Assembly: GCF_014805685.1 (NCBI RefSeq)
Contig: NC_060886.1
Coordinates: 17,321,608-17,385,607, forward strand
DNA from: Silurus meridionalis
Lineage: Eukaryota; Chordata; Actinopteri; Siluriformes; Siluridae
Direction of reading: 5' to 3'
DNA length: 64,000 nucleotides
Positions 44,270-57,744 of the stretch are shown piece by piece. Numbering within the stretch: the stretch's first letter is position 1; the number at the start of each line of letters is the position of its first letter. The translations under genes and the position numbers were made by a program. The notes under the pieces are model-generated. The model ran no database searches, had not been told where the DNA came from, and saw only the letters and a list, made by a program, of their open reading frames with translations.

Positions 44270-44841
44270 AAACTGTAATCTAATGCATTGCGAGCAGAGG
44301 GGTGAAGTCTGGAGCTGGACATGGAACTGTGATGTAATGTGAGCGCCTTCCTCCTCTCCTCTCCTCTCCTCTCCCTCTCCCTCTCCCTCTTCTCTCCTCT
44401 CCTGTGGAATGGGCGGAGTAAAGGAAAGCAATCTCCAAACTTCTGCAGTGAAACACTCGTAGATTTTGATCTGTGTTTTACGTCCTGTCCTTGTTTCTTT
44501 TTCTTCCTTTAAAAGAAAAAAACGCGTTTCACGTGTCCGCGATGTGTTTTGCGCGTGTGTTTGGAAGCGACACGCGGTTACTGTCGCTTGTTTAACATTC
44601 ATTGGAAATGCAGGACGGGAAGGCGATGAGACGGTATGGATTAAACCCTGTGTGTTACAAAGAACAGTTTCTGTGCGGGTTTGTTCACAGACGGCTCGCC
44701 AGTTTGGTCAATTTGGGATGGACCAAGAGAAGATCCCTCCAATAAGTCATCTAAAGGATAACGTTTACTTTCCGTGAATCAACCCAGTGTTGTCTTTTGT
44801 ACTTTTTCCGATTGTCGCCTTTCTCGACTTTTGTAGCCATC
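44270..44841 (+). promoter_or_regulatory. itgb5: itgb5 promoter and 5' UTR region
   Basis: CpG content rises between about 44500 and 44700, and a polypyrimidine tract lies at 44345-44405. A GGGCGGAG (GC box) is at about 44410. The start codon at 44842 follows. The transcription start is not visible. Open frames in this leader (e.g. 44466-44777) are upstream ORFs at most. Confidence 0.5.
44345..44405. repeat. Homopyrimidine (CCTCT/CCCTCT)n tract
   Basis: About 60 bases of almost pure pyrimidine made of CTCCT and CTCCCT units, next to the itgb5 promoter. It could form triplex (H-DNA) structures. Confidence 0.9.
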
Positions 44842-47800
44842 ATGTGGAGCTTTCGGCTCTGTGGCCAACCAGCTCTCCTTTTATTACCCGGCATTATCCT
44901 GCACATCTGTAGTCACACAGCCAGAGGTAAACGCGTTCCTTATAATGAAATGATTTCCTTATTGTGAAATGATCCACCTGCATTTTGTATCTGTTTGAAA
45001 AGTTACTGGAACTTTATCTTCATGACCACCAGCAGCCTTCATGTTCTATCATTTATCCTTTGTCCATGGTGTAGGTGTTAATGTATGTATCAGTGGCAGT
45101 GCCACATCTTGTGAAGAATGTCTCCTGCTTCACCCGAGCTGTGCCTGGTGCTCTCAGGAGGTAAAGCAGAACACAAGTTCACAACATTTTTATAATGCTT
45201 CACTTGTAGTAGAGAGACCTTCAGGTAAACAAGTACAACAGTGTACCCCAGAGACAGAACCTCTAGGAGTTCCTGAGATTTCTGAAGTCATAATTATTTT
45301 TAACTGCAAAATCAATTTCACAATTCTACAGTATTTCAATGCAACTCACAATAATTATGGCTGGTTATTCAAATATGTACAATAATACCGCAGCTTGTTT
45401 AGTTGCACGCATGGAGCTTTTGATTCTGCTTGACATTTCCTCCAAACGAACATGATTCTTAAACCTACATGTTACTGAGGCTAATAACTATAAGTCTCAA
45501 AAACATAAAAGTTTTCAGAATGGTGGTCTGTGATTTCCACCACTATAACGTCCAGATTTTGGACCAATTTTGACAATCACTGCTTTTCAATGCATATTTT
45601 GTATCTGTAGTATATACTTTCAAAATGTTAACTAATCTAATAAACATTTTAGATTTTAAAATGTTTAAACTTAAGGCCCATTGCTGTACCTTTTGCAGTT
45701 TGTCTTAAAGCCTAAATGCAGTTCTACTTTGCAAATATTGGTTATCAAAATATCAGTATTGTATCAGTATGTGATATTCGCTCTGTTCTATCGACTGCTG
45801 AAATGGCTGAACTCAGAATATTTGAAATCTTTGAGATGTTAAAGCTATCTTACAAGATTTAATGGTTGCTCAGAAGCTGTCAGTAAGCCTGTTGTACCTC
45901 TGCAGCACAAACTAACATCTGTGTTTTTTTTTTTTAATCAGAATTTTGGAAGGGGAAGGACATTCATGTCACAATGTGATTTGAGCCAGAACTTGCTGAA
46001 AAGGGGCTGCAAGGCTCGTTTTATTGAAAACCCGAGGAGTATTAGTTCCATTCTAAAGAATAAACCCTTGAGCTCCAAAGGCTCCATGTCTGCTCAGTAT
46101 GATGTCATCCAAATCCAGCCACAGAAGATTTCACTCACTCTGAGGCCGGGTATGGCTTTTGTTTGCAAGTATGGATACATATGGGAATTGCCAAATGTCT
46201 AAAGTGTACACTTAAAGGAATATCGCTGCTAGGGGAAAAAAAGCTGATCTATTTGTGTGTGTTTAAACTTATTCAGGTCATCCGACCTCATTTGAGGTGC
46301 AGGTTCGTCCTGTTGAGGATTATCCTGTTGATCTGTACTACCTGATGGACCTCTCTCTGTCCATGAAGGATGACCTGGATACTATTCGCAACCTGGGAAC
46401 AAAGCTGGCTGAAGAGATGAAGAAGCTCACAAGTAATTTCCGTCTTGCCTTTGGGACGTTTGTGGATAAGAATTTGTCTCCTTTTTCATACACAGCTCCC
46501 AAGTATAAGGAGAACCCCTGCAATGGGTAAGCAATGAGGTCTTCATGAAGCAGCACTAGCTTCTTTGTGATGTTTCAAGCTTTTCATTTGTAGTGCTTAC
46601 CAATTGTGTCGTGTCCTTTTGTTTTCTTTGTGTACATGTAAAAAGCAAGAACATAACTCAATTAACAAAGATCATGTGTTGCAGTTTTTTTCTTACTTGT
46701 GTATAAGTAAGAATTATGATTGCATTTGGTAGATACTGCTCAGTGGCTCTGGCCTTACTGCCTTACTCACTTAATATACTATACAAGACCAACACACAGT
46801 TGGAAATTGTTATAAGAGACTATAACATACACTTTCCTGCCATTTAAAACTTAAAAAAGAAACAAACCACAGTTTCAAACATGGTATAGACAGTGTTTGG
46901 AAAGGGAACTAACAATAATTTTCTCAAAGTGAAAGTTCTCCGCATGGGAATTCAACCAAAAGGTTTTTACTGGTCAAGATTTCACAAAAGTCTGGATGAA
47001 GAGGGGCGGCAAAAGTTACATTCTACTGCTTAAACATTAGTGTTAAATTTAATAATGTCAAATCAAAGACCCTCAGCAGAGAAATGTTCAATGTCAAGTG
47101 CAGAAAATAAACCTATACTGCTCTGTCCATTTGTAAGGTTATTTTATGTGTTTGTATAATTGGATCTACCACAAAAGGGAACATGTTTCAGAAACCACGG
47201 TGGTTCATATTTTTTAAATATTGCTAGTTTCCTATACATTGGCTCTGCTATTAATTCTTTGTCCCACTAAAGTACTTTTGCTGGGCTTAGCATGAGATAT
47301 CAGTCTGCCAGTTGATGACTTTTACAATACAGCTTTCACACTTGCTCAAATGCATTGAACACATGGTGTGCAGTGAAAACACACTCTAGATCAGCCATCA
47401 CTAAATGTGTTTGTTAGTAAGAATAAATGCTGTACACTTAAGCGGTCACATTTTTGTGTGGTATTAGCATAGAACAAGTTTTTTCTTTTTTGTGTTTTTT
47501 TTTTTTTTTCTTTTTTTATCAATATTGAGTGAGTATTGGGATGATTGACACAATTTTTTAAATTACATGTAACATCACAATACAATCACAAAGGAAAGCT
47601 GACAGACTGAGAATTTGTCCCTGAAGGGCAATTACCCTGCTGCCTACATGCATCAGTGACCATATAGGTTAGTCCTCTATTACTGTTGATTGTAGGTGGC
47701 CCTCAGTCTTTTAGTCTTTTTTCCCCCTCATAACATACCACTGCCTAGTAAATTAGTGACTCAGGGAATGTAAGTTACACCTTTATTTAAAAAACACATT

Positions 47801-50800
47801 TCTAAATCCCTTCAAAAAGTTTACTCAGAAAAGACTATGAACTTGAATATTTAAAAATCTGAAAATAAATGTTAAAGGAATAATCCCACGAGGGGGGAAA
47901 AACCCTCTCACACTAATATTTGATGGTAAATGTGTTTCCCTTTAAGAAATTAATAAAATACAATCTTTTAAATGTAAGCTAGCAATTTAATGTTAAAACC
48001 GATGTGCTGTTTAAGTTCAAACAGATTAAAGTCTCATTCTTGTTCTCACTCATTTAGTTTCTATTCCCTCTAGGAATTTCAATACACTTCTTGCAAAAGT
48101 GATTACAACTTTTTATATAGATAAATATAATGATGCAATTAGAACAAAGAAGATATTTTCTCCTGTAATCACTAAAATTCAAAAGTATTAGGTAAAGGAA
48201 AAATGTATATAACATAAATTTTCTTCAGAAATCAGACCTAAGTACAGTATTTATGCTTTGTTACTTTACATATCTGCCATACAGTATAAAAATTTGTGTG
48301 AAATGTTAAAAAATAAATCAATATAATAAAAATATTAAGATCTGATATCCTGATACTAATTACAGATACAAGCCTTTCCCAAGCTGTGTCCCATCCTTTG
48401 GGTTCCGTAATCACTTATCTCTGACTGACAAAGTGGACCGTTTTAATGAGGAGGTGCAGAAGCAGGTGGTGTCACGGAACAGGGATGCGCCAGAAGGTGG
48501 ATTTGATGCTATTCTCCAGACGGCTGTTTGCAAGGTCAGTTATGGGTCATGGCTGAAGTTTTGTCCTGCTGCCTACTTAGATTGTTTATACACTGATAGC
48601 CCAGTGCTAAAACTCAGTAGAGACCATTCACTTTATTTTGGCAAACATTGAATTGTTTGGTCTGTGTGGGAGAGGCACTCTCGTATCTCTTTTTGATAAT
48701 GGTTTGCTCTGAACAGTTAATTATTTCTCTCCTTGGAAAAATGACCAGGTTTGTGCAGCTCTATGAAGTATAACTAGACTTCTGCCTTTTGTTTGGCATG
48801 CTCTTTTCCATCATTTGGCCAAAGCTAATTTTATTTGTCTCTTTCTTTTTTTTTGTAATTATTTTGAACTGGTCATAGTGGCATGGATAAATAGAGGGTT
48901 GTTCTTATTATATTTATGGAAGTTGGAAGTATTGAAAAAAAATGTGGTGCTTATCTAGCCATTTTAAAAGTATTATAATGCTTTGCTGTGTTTAACTCTT
49001 TCTTACAATTCTTTAGATTTTTCTCATCACACTTAATAATTAGCTGAAAGTAAAAGCTCAAAATAGGGCTTAACACAAGTTTCTCCCCATTTCTGCTAGG
49101 AGAAAATTGGTTGGAGGAAAGAGGCCTATCACCTGCTGGTCTTTGCTACAGATGATGTACCACATCTGGCTTTGGATGGCAAACTGGCTGGTTTAGTTCA
49201 GCCTCATGATGGACAGTGCCACCTGAATGATAAAAACGAGTACAGTGCTTCAACAAAGATGGTAGGCGAAGCCTCCTTTTAAAATTCTAAACTGATTACT
49301 TAAGTATGGTGAATCAAATGGCAGTAAAACATCTGTGGTGTGCATTCTTTTTTTTAATGGACACATATGAACACCACTTTTTGAATTAAACTTTTCACTT
49401 TTGCTGACTTGATTTCCAGTTCAGATCTTAATTCTTTTGTTAGACGTGGAATTAATGTCCCATTTCTTCCATGTTAGCTGGACATACTTGAGGGAAATTT
49501 TATCAAATGATTTTCTTTTCAGAAGTGAGACCTAAGGTAAAAGGGAACAGTGAAGAGAAAATTCATAAACCTAATGTAAAATTAGGTTTATTCAAACTAT
49601 TTACAGTAAAGACACCCTGAATTAACTATGCAATGCATCTAAAAGAATGTGGTATGATTTATGGATTGACAAATTAGCAGCCCAGGGTACCGTAAACAAG
49701 CAGGTTTCATGCTTGAGCTGGATTGATTAATTGATTGATTGATTTTGTAGTCAGCCAGCAAACAAGTAGGTTCAAAACCACAAAGAGAATTGAAAGTAGA
49801 CCTAAAATATTTTAAAAACATGTTTAAAGTTGATGTACTTCACAGTGGTGCATTGTGATGCTATAACTTTAATGCTTGCGAATGTACGTGTATCAAAAAC
49901 GGTGACGTACGTAAATTTTAAGCATTATAGTTATAGCATTATGACTGGTAGTAGAATGATTTGTTTTGTAGGTGGATTCATTTGTGTTTACAGAAGATTG
50001 TAGCAGTATAGTAAAAAGCTGACTATGTAGATGAACAAAGCCAAAACATTCACATATGGCTTTTTGTTGGCAGTGTAAACACAAAGTGATGTATTTACTG
50101 GATTACTTTAGTCAACACTATGTTATGTACTGCAATACTATTTCTTTAGCCTAGTTTCTTTTCAATGCACTCTAAACAGCACATCAGAGCCTTTACTAAC
50201 TAATTCTAACTAACAATTACAAGAACTAGGGTGAAAAAACACATTCGTTAGTTAGTAAAGGCTCTGATGTGCTGTTTTAGAGTGCATAGATTTAGATTTT
50301 TCTCAATTACAACACCTTCAAATCACAGTCACATTTACCATTTAAAAAAATATATAACATCATTTTAGCTATTTTGAAAGGGTGTGGGTGAAAGGGCATG
50401 TAAACAAAGCAAGAGACCTGAAAGAGTAGTCATTTCCTTTTACAGAGTGTTGAACAAGAAGAGTAATGTGCTCATAGTGACGGGATAAATGTATTTAGCA
50501 TGCTCACATATGGTTTTCTATATGTTTTCCTCTTCAGGACTACCCTTCATTAGCTCTCCTTGGGGAAAAGCTTGCTGAAAACAACATTTTTCTGATTTTT
50601 GCTGTGACCAAAAGGCATTATGTTCTTTATAAGGTATTGTAAGTTAATCAGCTCATAATACCTGGTAATGTATATTTTATTTAGCTTTTTTTAATGACCA
50701 GTTTTTATTTCTTCTAGAATTTCACTGCATTAATCCCAGGAACAACAGTGGAGATTCTTGACCAAAGCTCAAAAAACATAATCCAGCTAATTGTTAATGC

Positions 50801-53800
50801 CTATAATGTAAGTTTACATTATTTGTTTTAAATTTTTTTTACAGGTTTTGCAAATTTTTATAGACTATTTTAACATATGAGAAATCAAAACAAAAATCTA
50901 TAGTGTTTGCTCTTTCATGAGCAAGCCAGAAGCTAAAAAGGAAATGAAAACCTCCCAATTGTTTGCGTCATACATTGTTGATTCATTTTTAGATTGATTT
51001 AATAAAATTGTTTTGTTATGTTCTGCATGCCTCTTACATCATGAAAAAACCCCAGCTCAAACATTAATAATTTTAACAAGAAATGAATTTTTTAACAGAG
51101 GGAAGGTCTGGTGTGATCTGGCTTTTGTGGGTGGGTGTGTGTGTGTGTGTGTGTGTGTGTTTTTTTTTTTTTAAAGAATAGTACAGAGTAGATAGACTTT
51201 AGACACACCAGATGTTTGCGCTCCATTTTTGGCAAGTTTCTAAAACCAGGGTTTCCAGGGTTATTGTTAGAAAGACAGTAGGATGTTAATGCCCTGTGTT
51301 TTGTGGAATGTGCTGGACAAAACTGTTTGGGACCAATGATATTTGATGTTTACAAAAAGGAGAGGGAAAAGGACACTTTATTGACTGACTAGATGAGTAA
51401 ATTTTTCACAACTTGGTGTCCTGTTTACTTAACTTTTCACTTAATACTGTACTTTAAGATGGCAGGCGGTCATGTGTTGATGGCCTAAAACTAGGCAACT
51501 GTCATGTAAAATGATTGCTTATGCATAGAAACATTCTTATACATAATCATCCATTTTCTGCATTAGATACAATATTGAGGTTAAACGAGAACACTATTTG
51601 AACCACAATTTAATAACCAAAAGGCTTTCAGACTATGTTTAGAAGTACACCACCATAGATAAGAATAAACAAACTAAATAGCAATGGATTAACTTGTTTA
51701 AAATGTGAATAGCATAATGTGAGTCCATATTGTTATAATTTATTATTTGTTAGTTTGTCTGGTTGCATCAAGAATTTTTTTGTGGAACCAAATATTTTTC
51801 TCCTTCTCTGTGTGTAGAACATTCGCTCTAAGGTGGAGCTAAGTGTGTGGGATCATCCGGAGGACCTCAGCCTGGCTTTCACTGCCACATGTCAAGATGG
51901 CAAGCCTCTATCAGGCCTGAGCAAGTGTGCTGATTTAAAGATTGGAGACACGGTGAGATCGATGTTGCTCATGATTTTATATGTTTAAAATTTCTTTTTA
52001 GTTTAATTTTGACTGAGGGAAGAGTTAAGTGTCAGATGAGCGCAGTGACATTCATTTTACCATGAACTTGTGATCTTAATTTAGACTTTGGCAGGATTAT
52101 CACAGTAAGCAGTTACAGAGGCCACCATTTTGAAACCTCAAAAAAGTTCAGTTTAAAGGGCACGATTTTTTTTTTTTTTTGCTATATCTTGAAAATAACA
52201 AGGTTATATATGCTTCTCTGTCTGAATTTAACAGTGTGATTTGAGAGAATTTAAAGTTTGCAGGTTTGTAAAGTATTTGATTCCCATTTTTATTTTTATT
52301 TTTTAAACTTATGTCCAATACACAAGTGTTTACACTTATTATGAGGTCAGAGCCTGTACCAAAAAATGTGGAAGCTAACCTTGTTGTGGTTTTCTGCAAA
52401 TCTAGATTCATGAAAAATGTTTTGTCACTTGAACTCACTGCAACTTTACTGTGTGCTGTTTTGTGCCAGCACTAGCTGTTCTTTTCCTTCAGACTGATAA
52501 CATGAATGACCCTGATCAGCCTGCTTGAGATTGTTTTAGCCAACATTTGTTCTTCAGATTTGGTATTTCATTTATTTGGAATGAAACCAATGTTTAAACA
52601 TTAGTACAGTAGTAAAATCCCATGCAATTTCTGCAGTTATTTTAAAGATAAAGTAGATAAAGTGCAAGTTTTCAACAGTGTAAAATTGTAATAATAGTAA
52701 TTCATTTACATGAACTGGCTCAATATGGCTTAGACAAATTGAATGTTTTTGACTTCCTTATGACTACAAATATATAAACACAATTCTGTACTACAGATAT
52801 GTCATACTGTGAGTTGGTTTACGCTACTATACACTAGTTGGCCTTCAAGGAATCATCGCTCAAGCTCTTCTGTGTCCTCCTCTCCTGTTTCTTCAATGGA
52901 ATTGAATGTAGGCTGAGACAAAAGAAAAAGGATGAATAGTCTGAGTGAATGGTAAAGCCTAGCCAGTGGAATAAGCCTCGCTCTGTCTGCTTTTATCATG
53001 GAGGAACCATGAAAAAACATGGCAGTTTGTCCTCTAAAGCAGGACACAGCACAGCCCTGAGCCCATGTGTCATTTGCAGGCCTCTAGTAGCCTCTATGAG
53101 AAGCCTGACGCTGCATCTCAATGGCCTCACACAATAGTGTAAGGTCTTTTCTGAGCAGAGAAGAGCCTTAGTAACAAGCTCTTGCAAGCATTCTAAAGCT
53201 AATCTTGAATTCTTTTCACCACAGTAGGATTCAAGTCTGAGTTTACTAAAAGCCCCATACATAACAGATTGAACTAATCCTATAAAGAAATGGTAAGATG
53301 TCACATTATTTAAATTCTGGATGTCTTCTGCATGTTATTTATAGGTCCAATTATATTTTTTGAAATTATAAATATTTCCTCAATTACCTTAATTGTAAAT
53401 AAAACCTTATTTGTTACTGAACTAATTTAATGGAAGCACATTAATATGCAGAATCACATTTCAAAACTAGAGGAAAACCTTCCCAGTAGAGTGGAAGCTA
53501 TTACAACTTTTTGTTTTAGGCTTTAGGGTCAGGACCACTTGAATATACATTGCAATCGTTATTATTTTTTTTTTTTCTTTTCTAAAATGTAATCTGGTGT
53601 GGGGAAGTGTCTCAAATGAAACATGCATACTCTGAAGAAACAGTAAAGATAGGAACTGAAATTTCAGCCATCATGTGTCTAATTCTATCGTCTCTCTCTA
53701 CCCATTCTCGACCTACCCAGCCCATTTCCTCTATCTATCCATACACTGTACACGTTTTTTTTCTTTTATCCCTGTCTCATAGACACTAGCATTTTATCCG

Positions 53801-55609
53801 GCCTGCACCCTCGTGATTCATATGTCCTGCTAATTAGCACCGCTCTGATTTTGATCAAGTTTCATGTGACTCTTATTCTCTTGCCTCTTCAGTTATCATT
53901 TGGATTATTCATTTATCTTTGTTATCTAAGGATAAATATCCAGATTCATAGCAGAGGTTTGGTATTTCTGTGGTAGAGCTGAGAATTGTAACATTATTTT
54001 ATTAAAGTCACAATGCTCTTTAGTGGTCCGCCCGGTAACATGTAATTGGGTCAACGTTTTACTTGTTAAATTAAATTAAGTAATTAAGCAATGTTGCTGG
54101 TTCTTCTCTTAGCCAGCCTATAATATCATGATGTATGTCATGAAATGTGAAAATGTATTGGAAAATTAAGAGTATAATTATAAAAGTCTCTTCATTGATC
54201 ACTTTTATTGTAATGCATAAAATCTTCCATGTACTAAAGGAAAATGAAGATATTATACTGTATTGTATTGTTCACTACTTGGTATCACTGACAAGCTTCG
54301 CCACGCATCATTCCTTTAGACATCTCATTTATGAGAGCACCAAAAGCCTAGCTTATGTTGAGTCTGTCTTCTCTGTCAATTCCTAGCTAGTAAAGACCAG
54401 ACACACTTTGTAGTTTTAAAGGTGTTTCATTCTCTAATCCTCCCTGCTGGGCTTCAAAGCCACTTTAATAACTCGTTTATACGCGTGGTGTTTTTTTTTT
54501 TTTGTTTTGTTTTTGGGGGCAGTCATGTAAGGGTTGTTTAAGCATCTTATCTTCTTGTAGACCACTATTAAAATATTGCTTTAAAAAGTATGTTTGTGTA
54601 AATCTCCTAGTGTGTACCAATCGTCGTTCTGGACTAAAATACATAGTCAAGAGCAAAGCCATCAATAATTTAATCATTTGATAAATCGGCTGAATGCCTG
54701 TATATGAATCATGTCTGAACAAGCTTGTCTAGTATCAGCTGTTTCCCATGTCAGAGCTTCCTTTCTTACTCAGGCCAATCAAAAGGGTGGGCTTCCTGTC
54801 ATCTGCTGTAATTATGTGTGATTTATTCCGAACTCCTTTATTCATTTATTCCATAGTCATTGAGCTGGCCCTGATTCCTTCCTGTAAGGAAAGATTAAGA
54901 TCATGCATGAAAAACTGAGGCAGACGCCTTCACTTTCAAGTTACATAACCATTAAGCCAATGTATTTTTTTTTTTTTTATTGTTATAATTTGTTTAGTGA
55001 TTCCTTCTGATGCCTTCTGGCATAAATATTTTATGTTTAGATTACAATAATTATTTAATTATATGCTTTCTTAATTTACTGAATCATTATTTGATGTTCT
55101 TTAAACCTAATGTGTATGAAATGACAAAAGATTTACAGATACCAACTTACAATTGAAAAGAAACTATTCTCTGCTTTAGGTTTCCTTCAACATAAGTGTG
55201 GCTGCCCATAGCTGTCCTCCTCCAGGCACCCAGAAGAGTTTCACAATTAAGCCTGTGGGCTTTAAAGATAGTCTGGAAGTCTCTGTGGATTATCAGTGTG
55301 ATTGTAACTGCACACGCTTTGCTCAGGCCCACAGCAAACACTGTAGCAATGCTGGCACTTACACATGTGGCACATGTCAGTGTGAACCAGGCTACCATGG
55401 CACCAACTGTGAGTGCGAGGAGGAAGAAGTAGGCAGTCTGAACCTCTCAGCTTGCCGTGAAGCTAAAGGAAAACAGGTCTGCAGTGGGCGTGGGGAATGC
55501 AGCTGTAACTACTGCCGGTGTTACGAGTCCGAGTTTGGCAAAATCTACGGCATGTACTGCGAGTGTGATGACTTTTCCTGTGCTCGCCACAAGGGCATAC
55601 TTTGTTCAG
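44842..55609 (+). CDS. itgb5: Integrin beta 5, N-terminal exons (3' partial)
   Basis: Single-pass cell-surface subunit that pairs with alpha-v to bind vitronectin and other RGD ligands. Exons: 44842-44926, 45075-45160, 45942-46149, 46277-46526, 48366-48534, 49100-49261, 50538-50633, 50718-50807, 51818-51952 and 55180-55609. All are in phase and give 570 residues. A signal peptide spans about 1-28. The PSI domain follows, with [17 protein letters not shown]. The beta-I domain spans about 142-383, with MIDAS D151/S153/S155 and ADMIDAS D158/D159 ([14 protein letters not shown]). The hybrid domain follows, then I-EGF repeats 1-2 in the last exon (CNCTRFAQ..., [23 protein letters not shown]). [26 protein letters not shown] and [12 protein letters not shown] are beta-5-like, not beta-3-like. 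The rest of the EGF region, tail, membrane and cytoplasmic exons lie beyond the window. Confidence 0.95.
46527..48365 (+). other. itgb5: itgb5 intron 4
   Basis: AT-rich, with a long poly-T/pyrimidine run near 47475-47520. No exon or clear transposon was recognised. Confidence 0.5.
50166..50286. repeat. Long hairpin-forming inverted repeat
   Basis: A 38-base arm (50166-50203) is inverted at 50248-50286 with one single-base insertion and no substitutions seen. The loop is 44 bases. Both arms start at TGCACTCTAA. It lies in itgb5 intron 6. A very young MITE or a fold-back element is likely; it has no coding capacity. Confidence 0.85.
51129..51174. repeat. (TG)n-poly(T) microsatellite
   Basis: About 31 bases of TG/GT alternation are followed by 14 T residues, in an itgb5 intron. 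Confidence 0.9.
51953..55179 (+). other. itgb5: itgb5 intron 9
   Basis: A 3.2-kb intron before the exon at 55180. It contains two high-complexity, non-repetitive blocks (about 52840-53290 and 54720-54960) treated as enhancer candidates, and poly-T runs. No exon was recognised. Confidence 0.5.
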
Positions 55610-57710
55610 GTGAGTGATGTGAAAGCTACTGAATATCTGCTCTGAACTACTGTAACACGTGTAAAATGCTGTTGTCTGCTGGTGTCTGGTAATTCCTTGG
55701 TATGTGTTCATTATAAAGCATTAAGAGCAATTAACCAGCAATAATGTGTGTCTTATCTTAACCTGATCTTACCTGAACTAACGTTGTACCTTGGCATGCA
55801 GCCAGAGTACAGGGCTGGAGAAAATGTGTTTTAATAATTAGTAGCCAGTCCAAAGCCAAATAAAAAAAAAATTGTAACACATCACAAGCAACACAAGGTG
55901 ATTTTAAAACAATCTGGAATGTATTGAAGAAGAATGAGGATCCATAATGAAAGCTCTTCAAAGGATCATGTTGGCCTTTTTAGTTGTATAAGAATCTGCT
56001 TAGATCCACATTTTCTTTTGATAAAGACCAAGGTGTCTAAAAATGCCTTTTGTCAACAATCTCAAATTTCAAAAACACATAATACTAAGACAAATGTAAT
56101 TTTTTGGGGCTTTATAATTGCCTTAGCATTTGTATGACACTGTGCTGTCAGTTTTAATAAAGTATGGCAGAATGGCAAAAAAAGTGAGGCATGTTCAGCC
56201 ACAATATTTAGCATCATTACTTGTTTAACTGAACACTGTTTTATTTTTGTTCCATTAAACCAAGGATTATTTTTGCGTCCCTGAATGAAACATCTTCCTG
56301 CTTCTATTATAAGCAAGTTAAACCGGTTTCTCTGCATGTCAGCTCTCCACTTCTTTATCCAAAAAACTGCAGTGTGAATTAAAGTTAGATGCCTAATACC
56401 AGCTGAACTAAGAGCATGCAAGATGTTTTTAAAGCCTAGTAAATATGGTAGATGCTAGATGCTGCATGTTGGATTCCTAAATTGCCAAACTTAAGCCCTT
56501 TGTAGCCTCCCACACAACATAATGCCCACCATGCATCAGTAGACTCTTTGTTAACAGGCTGAATTCTGTTTATCTGTGTGCACAATTGCTGCTCTATAAC
56601 CTATAAAGCTCTGTGTTTTCCATTAGCCAGAAACTGCCAGCTTGGTCAACAAAATGCTTATTTGTTAGGGAGGAGGCTACAACAGGTCTGTACAAGGCTT
56701 GATGAGTGAAGAAGCGTTAATTAAATGGTAGCAGGCCAGCTACTCCTTTCCTGCTGCCTCACCCATGGCCAAGCTCTTAATCACTCTTTCCCACCTTAAT
56801 GCGATGGGGAGTTTATTGTCAGGAATGCTATAAACTCCCTGATAATTTTAAGAAAGTTAGTGTTGATGTGAATGTGCTCCATGGATTCTTGTTAAACTCC
56901 TTATTGGTGTACTCTGTGGCTTTTCGGTTTGGGGCTACTCAGATGAGCCTTGATTAATGGTGTATAAGAAAGAAAGTAGTCTGAGATAAAATCCCTTTCT
57001 TTAGAGTGCTCATAAAGAAATTTAAGGTTTGGCATATGCCTGGATATTCAAATGGAAAATGTCATCGTTTCATGTCATCGACATATATATATATATATAT
57101 ATATTTTAAGGCCCTTTAAAACAGTCGGAACACACATGGTGCACAGCAGTGCAGCTGTGGTGAGAAACAAACAAATAGTAATTTAACTGTCCAGTGCCAG
57201 CAATAAACAGTACCAACACAACAAAATTAAGTACTTTGGTGCACTCTCAACTGAAACTAATAACCAGAACTGAAAACTACACTACTGTTACTACTAATAA
57301 ACTACTAACCCAAAACATTATGAGCCTCAGAAGTCAGAATTTTCAGCGATTCCTCTCTGTGGCAGCTACATTTTTCTAGCAAATATGTGACAGCTTATCT
57401 GCATTTTAATAATTTTTTTACTTTGACATTTGCACTCCTACTAAATCATAAATAAAAATAAGTAATATTTTGTAAAAAAGTTACATATAAGGAGGATTTG
57501 CTGCCCTTTAGCATCCTATTAGGTTGAAAACAGCAACAACTTAAATGAGAAACAAGCTATTATTAACAGCAGGTTAAATAATATATTGTCATTAAATGGA
57601 ATGTTTTCATTTGATTTGCATTAGGTCAGAGAGTGCACTAGCCAGAGTTTGCAAACTGCATCTGTAGCAAACCACACTAACTCAAATATATTTGTGTGGA
57701 TTTAATAGCT

Positions 57711-57743
<33 letters not shown>
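57711..57743. repeat. Poly(T) run, 32 bases
   Basis: A single homopolymer, the longest in the window. It may be the 3' tail of an antisense retrocopy, but no body was recognised beside it. Confidence 0.9.

Positions 57744-57744
<1 letters not shown>

Noticed and set aside
44267..44602. 111-codon minus frame rich in Glu/Gly
   Set aside because: It is the translation of the homopyrimidine tract, antisense to the itgb5 promoter.
56062..56421. 119-codon minus frame in the itgb5 intron
   Set aside because: No domain, AT-rich, no promoter or splice context; it fits chance.
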